Assembly (NCBI GenBank): GCA_937930165.1
Contig: CALGVL010000311.1
Coordinates: forward strand, 1-8,864
Length of the DNA stretch: 8,864 nucleotides
Reading direction: 5' to 3'
Source of the DNA: an uncultured Acetobacteraceae bacterium
Lineage (GTDB): Bacteria > Pseudomonadota > Alphaproteobacteria > Acetobacterales > Acetobacteraceae
Numbering within the stretch: the stretch's first letter is position 1; every line of letters begins with the position of its first letter. Shown here in pieces: positions 1 through 7,832 of the stretch. Position numbers and translations under genes: made by a program. The notes under the pieces are model-generated. The model saw only the letters and a list, made by a program, of their open reading frames with translations. It searched no databases and was not told the origin of the DNA.

Positions 1-349
1 GCGGCGCCGCGCGGTGGATGGGCCAGGCCGCTTCGTGCGGGACCGGGCCGGGCTCGTCCACCGGCTGGCCGATGACGTTCAGGATGCGGCCCAGCGTGCC
101 GGGACCGACCGGCACGGAGATGCCGGCACCGGTGTCCACCACCTCCTGGCCGCGGACCAGGCCGTCGGTGCTGTCCATGGCGATGCAGCGCACGGTGCGC
201 TCGCCGAGATGCTGCGCGACCTCCAGCACCAGCGTGCTGTCGCCGACCTTCGTGGTCAGCGCGTTCAGGATGGCCGGCAGCTCGCCCGGGAACTGCACGT
301 CCACCACCGCGCCGAGAACCTGGGCGATCTGCCCGACATTGTTCTTCAT
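1..349 (-). CDS. atpD: F1 ATP synthase subunit beta, N-terminal part (cut by window edge)
   Basis: Beta is the catalytic subunit of F1, making ATP at the alpha/beta interfaces on the cytoplasmic face of the membrane. Only the first 116 residues are present. They form the N-terminal beta-barrel domain: the segment GQIAQVLGAVVDVQF near residues 6-20, then IAMDSTDGLVRGQEV and VPVGPGTLGRILNVIGQPVDE, all hallmarks of F-type beta chains. The Walker A loop and catalytic residues lie beyond the window. The ATG at 347-349 is preceded by GAGGAGC, a good ribosome binding site that starts immediately after the atpG stop codon; the spacer from atpG is 13 nt, so translation is probably coupled. It is the fourth gene of the atpHAGD operon; atpC would be expected next, outside the window. 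Identification is secure. Confidence 0.97.
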   Translation of the reverse strand, partial: MKNNVGQIAQVLGAVVDVQFPGELPAILNALTTKVGDSTLVLEVAQHLGERTVRCIAMDSTDGLVRGQEVVDTGAGISVPVGPGTLGRILNVIGQPVDEPGPVPHEAAWPIHRAAP

Positions 350-362
350 GGTTCCAAGCTCC

Positions 363-1253
363 TCAGACGGCCTCGGCCCCGGAGATGATCTCGATCAGCT
401 CCTTGGTGATGTTGGCCTGGCGCGTGCGGTTGTAATTGAGCGTCAGCTTGTTGATCATCTCGCCGGCATTGCGGGTGGCGTTGTCCATCGCCGTCATCTG
501 GCTGCCATAGAAGCCCGCCCCATTCTCAAGCAGCGCGCGATAGATCTGGATGGCGAGATTGCGCGGCAGCAGGGTGGAGAGGATCTCCTCCTCCGCCGGC
601 TCGTACTCGTACATGGCCTGCGGGCCGCTCCGGGCCGGTGCCGCACCTCCGCTCTCCGGCAGCGGCGCCGGGATCAGGCGCTGCTCGGTCGGGATCTGGC
701 TGATGATGCTGCGGAAGCGGTTGCAGATCAGGGTGCAGACATCGAATTCGCCACCTTCCAGCATCTCCGTGATGCGGGTGGCGATGGCCTCGGCGTCGCT
801 GAACTCCACGCGCTTCTTGCCGACGAAATTGATCTCGCCAACGAAGCGGCTGGCGAATTCGCGCTTCAGATAGGCCGCGCCTTTGCGGCCCACCGCCAGC
901 AGCTTCACCTGCTTGCCTTCCGCCTCCAGCGCCCGGATGCGAGTGCGGGCCAGGCGGCCGACATTGCTGTTGAAGGGCCCGGCCAGGCCGCGGTCGGCGG
1001 TGACCACGACCAGCAGATGGACCCGCTCATCCCCCGTGCCGACCAGCATGCGCGGCGCGTTGGGCGAGGTCGCGACCGCGGCGCCGAGGGAGGCGAGGAT
1101 CGCCTCCATACGCTCCGCATAGGGCCGCGCGGCCTCGGCCTGCGCCTGGGCGCGGCGGAGCTTCGCCGCCGCGACCATCTTCATCGCCTGCGTGATCTTG
1201 CGCGTGGACTTCACGCTGTTGATGCGACCACGAAGGTCCTTCAGGCTGGCCAT
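363..1253 (-). CDS. atpG: F1 ATP synthase subunit gamma
   Basis: Gamma is the central rotor shaft of F1, coupling rotation of the membrane c-ring to conformational change in the alpha3beta3 head. The 296-residue product is close to the usual length of about 285-295. The N-terminal helix (MASLKDLRGRINSVKSTRKI, then TQAMKMVAAAKLRRAQ) and the C-terminal helix with the family signature ITKELIEIISGAEA are both intact; together they form the antiparallel coiled coil of the shaft. A short Gly/Ala/Pro-rich segment near residues 197-212 lies just before the conserved YEYEPAEEEIL stretch, a position variable in this family. It sits 25 nt after the atpA stop. The ribosome binding site is only a G-run (GGGGGGA) about 9 nt upstream. 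The start is fixed by the conserved N-terminus. Confidence 0.98.
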   Translation of the reverse strand: MASLKDLRGRINSVKSTRKITQAMKMVAAAKLRRAQAQAEAARPYAERMEAILASLGAAVATSPNAPRMLVGTGDERVHLLVVVTADRGLAGPFNSNVGRLARTRIRALEAEGKQVKLLAVGRKGAAYLKREFASRFVGEINFVGKKRVEFSDAEAIATRITEMLEGGEFDVCTLICNRFRSIISQIPTEQRLIPAPLPESGGAAPARSGPQAMYEYEPAEEEILSTLLPRNLAIQIYRALLENGAGFYGSQMTAMDNATRNAGEMINKLTLNYNRTRQANITKELIEIISGAEAV

Positions 1254-1278
1254 GGTTGCCGGTCCCCCCGCCCCGCGA

Positions 1279-2814
<1,536 letters not shown>

Positions 2815-2815
2815 A

Positions 2816-3430
2816 TCAGGCGGCCCCCTTCATTGCGTACTGCAGGCGCTGCAGCTTGGATTTGATGCTGTTGTCATAGAGCCGGGAGCCGATGCGCACG
2901 ATCAGCCCGCCGAGGATCGAGGGATCCACCTGCTCCGAAAGCCTGATGCCGGAATAGCCGGCCTCGGTGAGGCGCGCCGTGATCTGGGCGCGCTGCGTGT
3001 CGGTCAGCGGATGCGCGCTGGTCACCACCGCGGTCTGCTGGCCGCGGCGCTCCGCGAGCAGCGCCCCGAAGGCCTGCGCCACCTGCGGCAGTGCGGCAAG
3101 GCGCCGGTTGTTGATCAGCACGCCGACAAGGTTGCGCACCTCGGTCCCGATGCCGACCCGTTCGAGGATGGCGAAGGCACCCTTGCGCTGGGCGACGGCA
3201 TCCAGGCGCGGATCGGCGACGAAGGCCCGGAAGGGTTCGTCGTCGCGCCACAGCGCGAAGAGCTTGTCGAGATCGGCGGCGATGCGGTCCAGGGCAGCCG
3301 GATCCGTCTGCCGCTTGTCATCGGCGAGGGCCAGCAGCGCCTGGGCGTAACGCTCGGCAAGGCCGCTGGCGTGGGGCGACACCTGCCCCCCTTGGGGCGA
3401 GGCGGAGGCGATGGTCTCGGCGGAGGCCAC
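2816..3430 (-). CDS. atpH: F1 ATP synthase subunit delta (stator)
   Basis: Delta (OSCP-like) caps F1 and joins the alpha N-termini to the peripheral b stalk. Family features: SGLAERYAQALLALADD near the N-terminus, INNRRLAALPQVAQAF in mid-protein, and the C-terminal signature VDPSILGGLIVRIGSR. I chose the GTG at 3428-3430, giving 204 residues; AGGACCGGGA lies upstream and the first 20 residues are a Ser/Ala/Gln-rich linker. A second GTG at 3380-3382 (188 residues, VSPHASGLAE...) has a G-rich run 4 nt upstream and is nearer the usual length of about 180, so the start is uncertain. The frame stays open to a TTG at 3589, but that extension is Arg/Pro/Gly-rich and unlike delta. It is the first gene of the F1 operon; no F0 genes precede it. 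Confidence 0.95.
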   Translation of the reverse strand: MASAETIASASPQGGQVSPHASGLAERYAQALLALADDKRQTDPAALDRIAADLDKLFALWRDDEPFRAFVADPRLDAVAQRKGAFAILERVGIGTEVRNLVGVLINNRRLAALPQVAQAFGALLAERRGQQTAVVTSAHPLTDTQRAQITARLTEAGYSGIRLSEQVDPSILGGLIVRIGSRLYDNSIKSKLQRLQYAMKGAA

Positions 3431-3648
3431 GGGCAATCCCGGTCCTGTTCTGGTGGTGCGCGAACGCAAGACCGCTTTGGGCGGCGCGCGAGCGCCCCCG
3501 GTCGGTGGCGGGGCCTTACCATAGGGTTCATGCCCCCGCAACCGAGGCCAGGCGCCCCTCCCCCGGTGCCGGCCCGGGATGCGGAACAATTCGCCCCGGC
3601 GCGAAAGGACTTGGCCACGGCCTGCGCTAGGCTGGAGAAGGGGGAGAT
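3431..3648. promoter_or_regulatory. Divergent spacer between atpH and the MFS gene
   Basis: This 218-bp stretch separates two divergent genes and must hold the start signals of the atp operon (leftward) and probably of the MFS gene (rightward). It is GC-rich except for a short AT-richer island at 3516-3530 (TTACCATAGGGTTCA on the plus strand). Read leftward, TTGCGG is followed 12 nt later by TATGGT, too close for a standard sigma-70 promoter, so I do not assign exact -35/-10 boxes. A small inverted repeat, TTCGC-6 nt-GCGAA, lies at 3590-3605. A purine-rich ribosome binding site (GAAGGGGGAG, about 3637-3646) directly precedes the MFS ATG. The promoter role is inferred from geometry. No RNA gene or small ORF is recognisable. 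Confidence 0.5.
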
Positions 3649-4872
3649 ATGGACCGGGATCAGATGGCGCAAGGCGGGGCAGGATTCTTCGGTTGGCAGG
3701 TGGTGGCCGCCGCCTTCGTGCTGGCGCTGTTCAGCTGGGGCATCGGCTTCTATGGCCCGTCCATCTACCTGCACGCGCTGCATGGGCGGGAGGGCTGGCC
3801 GCTCTCCCTGATCTCGGGCGCCATCACCTTGCATTTCCTGGCCAGCGCGGTGCTGGTGGCCTGGCTGCCGGCCCTGCACCGGCGCTTCGGCCCGGTGGCG
3901 GTGACGCGGGCGGGGATGCTGGCGGCGGCGCTCGGAGTGCTGGGCTGGGGCCATGCCTCGGCGCCCTGGCACCTGGTGCCGGCGGCACTGCTGACTGCGG
4001 CGGGCTGGGCCGTGACCAGCGGCGCAGCGATCAACAACATCGTCGCCCCCTGGTTCGAGCGCCGCCGGCCGGCGGCGCTCGCCATGGCCTATAACGGCGC
4101 CAGCGCCGGGGGCGTGGTCTTCACCCCACTTTGGGCGCTGCTGATCGCGGGTTTCGGCTTCGCAGGCGCAACCTGGGCGGTGGCAGTCGCGAGTCTGCTG
4201 GTGACCTGGCCCATGGCCGGGCGCTGGTTCGGGCCGACTCCGCAGGGCATGGGCCTGAACCCGGACGGGGCGCCCAGCCCGCCGCAGCCGCGCCCGGCAC
4301 CGGCACGGTCCGCGCCGCTCTGGCGGCAGGGGCGATTCCGCAGCCTCTCCATCTCCTTCGCCATCGGGCTGGTCGCGCAGATCGGGCTGTTGACCGTGCT
4401 GTTCTCGATGCTGGCGCCGGCTCTGGGGGAGAAGGGGGCGGGGCTGGCGATGAGCCTCGCCACGGCCTGCGCCGTCATCGGCCGGACCGTGGTGGGGGCG
4501 CTGCTGCCGCCGGGCCTGGACCGGCGGCTGGTGGGGGCGCTGAATTTCCTGTTGCAGGCGGCGGGATCGGCGGCGCTGGCCCTGGCGGCGGGCGAATCGG
4601 CGGCGCTGCTGCTGCTCGGCTCCGTGCTCTTCGGCCTGGGCATCGGCAACCTGCTCTCCCTGCCGCCGCTGATCGCGCAGAGCGAATGGCCGCCCGAGCA
4701 GGTGCCGCAGGTCATCGCCCTGGTGACGGCGGTGAACCAGGCCTTCTATGCCTTCGGGCCGGGGCTGTTCGGGACGGTGATGCAGGAATTCGGCCCCTGG
4801 GCGCCGCCAGTGGTGGCTGGGCTGCTGCAATTGCTGGCGGCGGCAGTGCTGGCGATCGGGCGGAGGAGCTAA
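3649..4872 (+). CDS. MFS transporter, 12 TM, substrate unknown
   Basis: This is a secondary transporter of the inner membrane in the major facilitator superfamily (MFS_1 type). The 407-residue product has about twelve hydrophobic segments in two bundles of six: near residues 15-37, 52-74, 86-103, 107-128, 141-166 and 170-190, then after a cytoplasmic Pro-rich loop (about 191-230) at 232-256, 264-285, 293-312, 317-342, 352-376 and 383-404. Typical features are the GWQVVAAAF start of helix 1, NNIVAPWFERRRPAALAMA in the loop before helix 5, and PTPQGMGLNPDG after helix 6, a pattern seen in the oxalate/formate-antiporter-like and related carboxylate permease branches. The substrate cannot be told from sequence. 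The ATG at 3649 is preceded by GAAGGGGGAG. No regulator or catabolic gene adjoins it; it is alone between atpH and priA, and its stop overlaps that of priA. Confidence 0.9.
   Translation: MDRDQMAQGGAGFFGWQVVAAAFVLALFSWGIGFYGPSIYLHALHGREGWPLSLISGAITLHFLASAVLVAWLPALHRRFGPVAVTRAGMLAAALGVLGWGHASAPWHLVPAALLTAAGWAVTSGAAINNIVAPWFERRRPAALAMAYNGASAGGVVFTPLWALLIAGFGFAGATWAVAVASLLVTWPMAGRWFGPTPQGMGLNPDGAPSPPQPRPAPARSAPLWRQGRFRSLSISFAIGLVAQIGLLTVLFSMLAPALGEKGAGLAMSLATACAVIGRTVVGALLPPGLDRRLVGALNFLLQAAGSAALALAAGESAALLLLGSVLFGLGIGNLLSLPPLIAQSEWPPEQVPQVIALVTAVNQAFYAFGPGLFGTVMQEFGPWAPPVVAGLLQLLAAAVLAIGRRS
4869..4872. other. Overlapping stop codons of convergent MFS gene and priA
   Basis: The four bases CTAA contain the TAA stop of the rightward MFS gene (4870-4872) and, on the other strand, the TAG stop of priA (4869-4871). 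The genes therefore meet with no non-coding space, and any terminator must lie inside the opposing coding sequence. An inverted repeat CCGGGT (4883-4888) / ACCCGG (4903-4908) lies just past the MFS stop within priA, but no T-tract follows it. Confidence 0.95.
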
Positions 4873-7106
4873 AGGAATCCCACCGGGTCCACATCCACCT
4901 GCACCCGGACGTGGCTCGGCACCTCGACCCGCGCCAGCCATTCCCGCAGCAGCGGCTGCACGGCGATGTCGCGGCGCGTCTTCAGCAGCAGGCGCCGGCG
5001 GTGCCGTCCGCGCAGCAGAGCAAGCGGCGCGGGGGCCGGGCCCAGCACCTGCACCCCCTCCCCTCCCGGCGCCGCCAGGCCGAGGTCGCGGGCCGTCCTG
5101 TCCGCCTCCCGCTCCTCCTCGCTGCTGACGATCAGCGCGGCGAGGCGGCCGAAGGGCGGCCAGCCGCCGGGGCGGCGCATCTCCGCCTCCTCCTGCATGA
5201 AGGCGTCGAGATTGCCGGAAACCAGCGCCCGCATCACCGGATGCTCCGGGCTGAAGGTCTGCAGCAGCACCCGCCCAGGCGCCTCCGCCCGGCCGGCGCG
5301 GCCGGCGACCTGATGGAGGAGCTGCACCGTGCGCTCCGCCGCCCGCAGGTCGCCGCCGGCCAGGCCGAGATCGGCATCCACCACGCCGACCAGGGTCAGA
5401 TGCGGGAAATGCCAGCCCTTGGCGACGATCTGGGTGCCGATAATGAGGTCCACCTCCCGGTTCTGGATCGCCTGCGCCGCCGCCGCCGCGGCCGCCGGGC
5501 CGGGCATGGTGTCGGAGGCCATGACCAGCCGGCGTGCCTCGGGCCAAAGTTCGGCCGCTTCTTCCAGGATGCGCTCCACGCCGGGTCCGACGGGGACCAG
5601 GCAGTTGGGCGTGCCGCATTCGGGACATTCGGAAGGAGGCGCCTCGGCATGGCCGCAGTGGTGGCATTGCAGCCGCCGCTGCGCCCGGTGCTCCACCAGC
5701 CAGGCGGTGCAGTTCGGGCAGCGCAGCCGGTGGCCGCAATGGCGGCAGAGGGTCAGAGGCGCATAGCCGCGGCGGTTCAGGAACAGCATCGCCTGCTCGC
5801 CGCGCGCCAGGGTCTGGCTGACCGCCTCGATCAGCGCCGGGCTGATGAAGCGGCCGCGCTCCGGCGGGGTGCGGCGCAGGTCCACCGCCTCCACCGATGG
5901 CAGGCCGGCGCCGCCATGACGCTGCGGCAGATGCACCGCGGCATAGCGCCCGGTCTCGGCATTGGTCAGCGTCTCCAGGCTGGGGGTAGCGGAGACCAGC
6001 ACGCAGGCGGCCCGGGACAGCCGGGCCCGGACCACGGCCATGTCGCGGGCGTGATAGACCACGCCGTCCTCCTGCTTGAAGGCGGTCTCGTGCTCCTCGT
6101 CCACCACGACCAGGCCGAGATCGGGGAAGGGCAGGAACAAGGCGCTGCGGGCGCCGACCAGCACCCCCACCTCCCCTTCCGCCACCGCCCGCCAGGTGTC
6201 GCGGCGGGTCTTGCCGCTGACCTCGGAATGCCAGAGCGCGGGGGCGACGCCGAAGCGCCGGCGGAACCGCTCCAGCCATTGCGCGGAGAGCGCGATCTCC
6301 GGCAGCAGCACCAGCGCCTGCCGGCCCTGGCGCAGGCACTCGGCGACCGCATCCAGATAGACCTCGGTCTTGCCGGAGCCGGTCACGCCGGTCAGCAGGG
6401 TGACGCCAAAGGCGCGCGCCGCCACCTTTCCTTTCAGGACCGCGGCCGCCTCGGCCTGCTCCGGGCCGAGGGCGGGGCCGGGATGGTCCGGGTCCGGCCG
6501 GGTGAAGCGGCTGGCCCGTGGCAGCAGCGCCGGGCGGATCAGGCCATTATCCGCCATGCCGCGCAGCACGCCGAGCGAGACGCCGGCGGCCTCGGCCAGC
6601 CTGGCGCCGGCATAGACCTCGCCGGGCTGCATGACGGCCAGGACGCGCTTCCGCTCGGGGGTCAGGCGCGGCTGGCTGTTCCCGCCCGGCCCGGCCAGGG
6701 TCCAGCCGGCCTGCGGAGTGGGCGGCTCCAGCGCCGCCGGGACGCTCATCGCCATGCGCAGCACGGCGCCGGGGGGGCTCAGCGTATAGGCGGCCACCCA
6801 GTCGATGAAGCGGCGCAGGCTCTCGGTCATGGGCGGCGCCGGCATGGCCTGGATGACGGGGCGCAACCGCTTGTCCGGCACCGGCGGCTCGGCCGGGTTC
6901 TCTTCCGGATCCCAGACCACGCCGATCATTTCCCGCTGGTTGAGCGGAACGATCACAAATTCCCCTGGACGAAGCTGCATCCCCGGGGGCACTCGGTAGT
7001 CATAGGCCCCGGCCAGGGGCAGCGGCAGCAGCACCCGGACCCGTGGCACAGATGCCACGCCTGGCGTGTCCTTTATACCGCGGTGCTTTCCCGAGACCTG
7101 GTGCAT
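4869..7106 (-). CDS. priA: Primosomal protein N' (replication restart helicase PriA)
   Basis: PriA is a 3'-5' superfamily 2 DNA helicase that recognises stalled or collapsed forks and D-loops and reloads the replicative helicase. The 745-residue product (E. coli PriA has 732) is complete. In order: N-terminal 3'-DNA-end-binding domain from about residue 20 (VRVLLPLPLAGAYDYRVP); winged-helix region (about 145-200); Walker A GVTGSGKT at 240-247; DEEH box at 336-339; the zinc region with all eight cysteines in four CxxC pairs (454/457, 463/466, 481/484, 494/497); helicase motif V region IIGTQIVAKGWHFPHL; motif VI QVAGRAGR at 599-606; and the C-terminal domain. The ATG at 7104-7106 has AGGA 6-7 nt upstream. 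A GTG at 7056-7058 (residue 17), with AAAGGA about 10 nt upstream, is an alternative just before the conserved domain. Confidence 0.97.
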   Translation of the reverse strand: MHQVSGKHRGIKDTPGVASVPRVRVLLPLPLAGAYDYRVPPGMQLRPGEFVIVPLNQREMIGVVWDPEENPAEPPVPDKRLRPVIQAMPAPPMTESLRRFIDWVAAYTLSPPGAVLRMAMSVPAALEPPTPQAGWTLAGPGGNSQPRLTPERKRVLAVMQPGEVYAGARLAEAAGVSLGVLRGMADNGLIRPALLPRASRFTRPDPDHPGPALGPEQAEAAAVLKGKVAARAFGVTLLTGVTGSGKTEVYLDAVAECLRQGRQALVLLPEIALSAQWLERFRRRFGVAPALWHSEVSGKTRRDTWRAVAEGEVGVLVGARSALFLPFPDLGLVVVDEEHETAFKQEDGVVYHARDMAVVRARLSRAACVLVSATPSLETLTNAETGRYAAVHLPQRHGGAGLPSVEAVDLRRTPPERGRFISPALIEAVSQTLARGEQAMLFLNRRGYAPLTLCRHCGHRLRCPNCTAWLVEHRAQRRLQCHHCGHAEAPPSECPECGTPNCLVPVGPGVERILEEAAELWPEARRLVMASDTMPGPAAAAAAAQAIQNREVDLIIGTQIVAKGWHFPHLTLVGVVDADLGLAGGDLRAAERTVQLLHQVAGRAGRAEAPGRVLLQTFSPEHPVMRALVSGNLDAFMQEEAEMRRPGGWPPFGRLAALIVSSEEEREADRTARDLGLAAPGGEGVQVLGPAPAPLALLRGRHRRRLLLKTRRDIAVQPLLREWLARVEVPSHVRVQVDVDPVGFL
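7042..7068. repeat. Two overlapping inverted repeats near the priA start
   Basis: CGTGGCA-CAGA-TGCCACG (7042-7059) is a 7-bp inverted repeat with a 4-nt loop. CACGCC-T-GGCGTG (7056-7068) is a 6-bp inverted repeat around one base. They share 7056-7059, so in RNA only one can form at a time. The shared bases include the alternative GTG start of priA (7056-7058, minus strand). The match is direct from the sequence; any role in priA translation is inference, since this lies within coding sequence if the upstream ATG is used. Confidence 0.5.
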
Positions 7107-7175
7107 CGGCTATCCTGGCCTGGAACAAATCTGCAACGACCCGCTGCGCAGCGAGTAGCCAAGGTTCCCCCCGCA
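7107..7175. promoter_or_regulatory. Divergent spacer between priA and fsa
   Basis: This 69-bp spacer separates the divergent starts of priA and fsa. It is less GC-rich than its surroundings (for example GGAACAAATCTGCAAC at about 7122-7137). It holds the ribosome binding site of priA (AGGA on the minus strand, about 7113-7116) and that of fsa (AAGG, 7161-7164), which leaves little room for two separate promoters; one or both may extend into the neighbouring coding sequence. I could not assign convincing -35/-10 pairs on either strand. Confidence 0.5.
7142..7153. repeat. Perfect 12-bp palindrome between priA and fsa
   Basis: CGCTGCGCAGCG reads the same on both strands without mismatch. It lies in the divergent spacer, 22 bp before the fsa ATG and 35 bp before the priA ATG, a suitable place for a dimeric regulator to affect both genes. 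GC-rich palindromes of this length do arise by chance in a 70% GC genome, so an operator role is only a suggestion. Confidence 0.45.
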
Positions 7176-7832
7176 ATGAAGTTCTTCGTTGATACCGCTG
7201 AGGTATCGGAAATCCGCTCCCTCACCGAGGCCGGACTGGTGGACGGGGTCACCACCAATCCCAGCCTGATCGCCAAGTCCGGCCGGAAGATGTCGGAGGT
7301 GATCGCCGAGATCTGCTCCATCACCCCCGGCCCCGTCTCGGCCGAAGTCACGGCCACGGATCACGAGACGATGCTGGCCGAGGGCCGGTATCTCCGCGAC
7401 ATCGCGAAGAACGTGGCGGTCAAGGTGCCGCTGACCGAGGCCGGGCTGCGCACCTGCCGCGTGCTGGCGCAGGAGGGGACGATGGTGAACGTCACCCTCT
7501 GCTTCTCCCCGGCCCAGGCCCTGCTGGCGGCCAAGGCCGGCGCGACCTTCATCTCGCCCTTCGTGGGCCGCCTTGATGATATCGCAACCGATGGGATGGG
7601 ACTGATTGCAGACACTCTGAAAATTTACCGCAATTATCCGCATCTTAAGACAGAAGTCCTGGTCGCGTCCATCCGCCACCCGATGCATCTGGTGGAGGCC
7701 GCGAAGCTTGGGGCGGAGGTCGCCACCCTCCCCCCCGCCGTGATCCGCCTGCTGCTGAAACACCCGCTGACCGACCGAGGGCTTGAGGCCTTCCTGGCGG
7801 ATTGGCGCAAGACGGGCCAGAGCATCCTGTGA
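7176..7832 (+). CDS. fsa: Transaldolase / fructose-6-phosphate aldolase family (TalC/FSA type)
   Basis: This is a small class I (Schiff-base) aldolase of the pentose phosphate pathway, acting in the cytoplasm, probably as a decamer. The 218-residue product matches the 212-220 residue FSA/TalC subfamily. Visible residues: D6 in FFVDTAEV, GVTTNPSLI at 24-32 with N28, the Schiff-base lysine K83 in NVAVKVPLT, and the C-terminal LFLADW-like end (AFLADWRKT). Aligned by eye with E. coli FsaA, the position of FsaA Gln59 is Glu57 and that of FsaA Tyr131 is Phe129; both are the transaldolase-type residues (as in TalB), so transfer of dihydroxyacetone between sugar phosphates is more likely than fructose-6-phosphate cleavage. 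The ATG has AAGG 11 nt upstream. It heads a transcript with DUF484 and probably xerC. Codon use is markedly AT-richer around residues 133-160. Confidence 0.95.
   Translation: MKFFVDTAEVSEIRSLTEAGLVDGVTTNPSLIAKSGRKMSEVIAEICSITPGPVSAEVTATDHETMLAEGRYLRDIAKNVAVKVPLTEAGLRTCRVLAQEGTMVNVTLCFSPAQALLAAKAGATFISPFVGRLDDIATDGMGLIADTLKIYRNYPHLKTEVLVASIRHPMHLVEAAKLGAEVATLPPAVIRLLLKHPLTDRGLEAFLADWRKTGQSIL
7573..7655. other. Low-GC patch inside fsa
   Basis: Counting by hand, 35 of these 83 bases are G or C (about 42%), against roughly 70% around it. The protein stays conserved and in frame, but codons rare elsewhere in this window cluster here (GAT GAT, GCA, ATT GCA, ACT, AAA ATT, AAT TAT, CTT AAG ACA GAA). 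Possible reasons are an internal promoter for the downstream genes, a converted or recombined tract, or an RNA structural constraint. I see TTGATG (7573-7578) and TTGCAG (7606-7611) as -35-like boxes but no well-spaced -10 partner. Confidence 0.7.

Noticed and set aside
3431..3589. N-terminal extension of atpH to a TTG at 3589
   Set aside because: The extra residues are Arg/Pro/Gly-rich and unlike any delta subunit, and they would use up most of the divergent promoter region.
3590..3605. Inverted repeat TTCGC-6 nt-GCGAA upstream of the MFS gene as an operator
   Set aside because: Only five pairs in GC-rich DNA and no linked regulator gene; too weak to claim as a binding site.
3115..6339. Very long open frame (over 1000 codons) on the minus strand overlapping atpH, the MFS gene and priA
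   Set aside because: The product is Arg/Pro/Gly/Ala low-complexity with no family motif, and the region is covered by well-recognised genes in other frames. Long stop-free shadow frames are expected at about 70% GC.
7802..7828. TTG start for DUF484 nine codons upstream
   Set aside because: It would overlap fsa by 31 nt with a rarer start codon; the GTGA overlap at 7829 is the more usual arrangement and keeps the whole conserved domain.
4131..7832. Long plus-strand open frame of over 1200 codons running antisense through priA and ending as fsa
   Set aside because: Only the last 218 codons (fsa) look like a protein; the rest is a shadow of MFS and priA codons. The ATG at 7176 with its own ribosome binding site is the true start.
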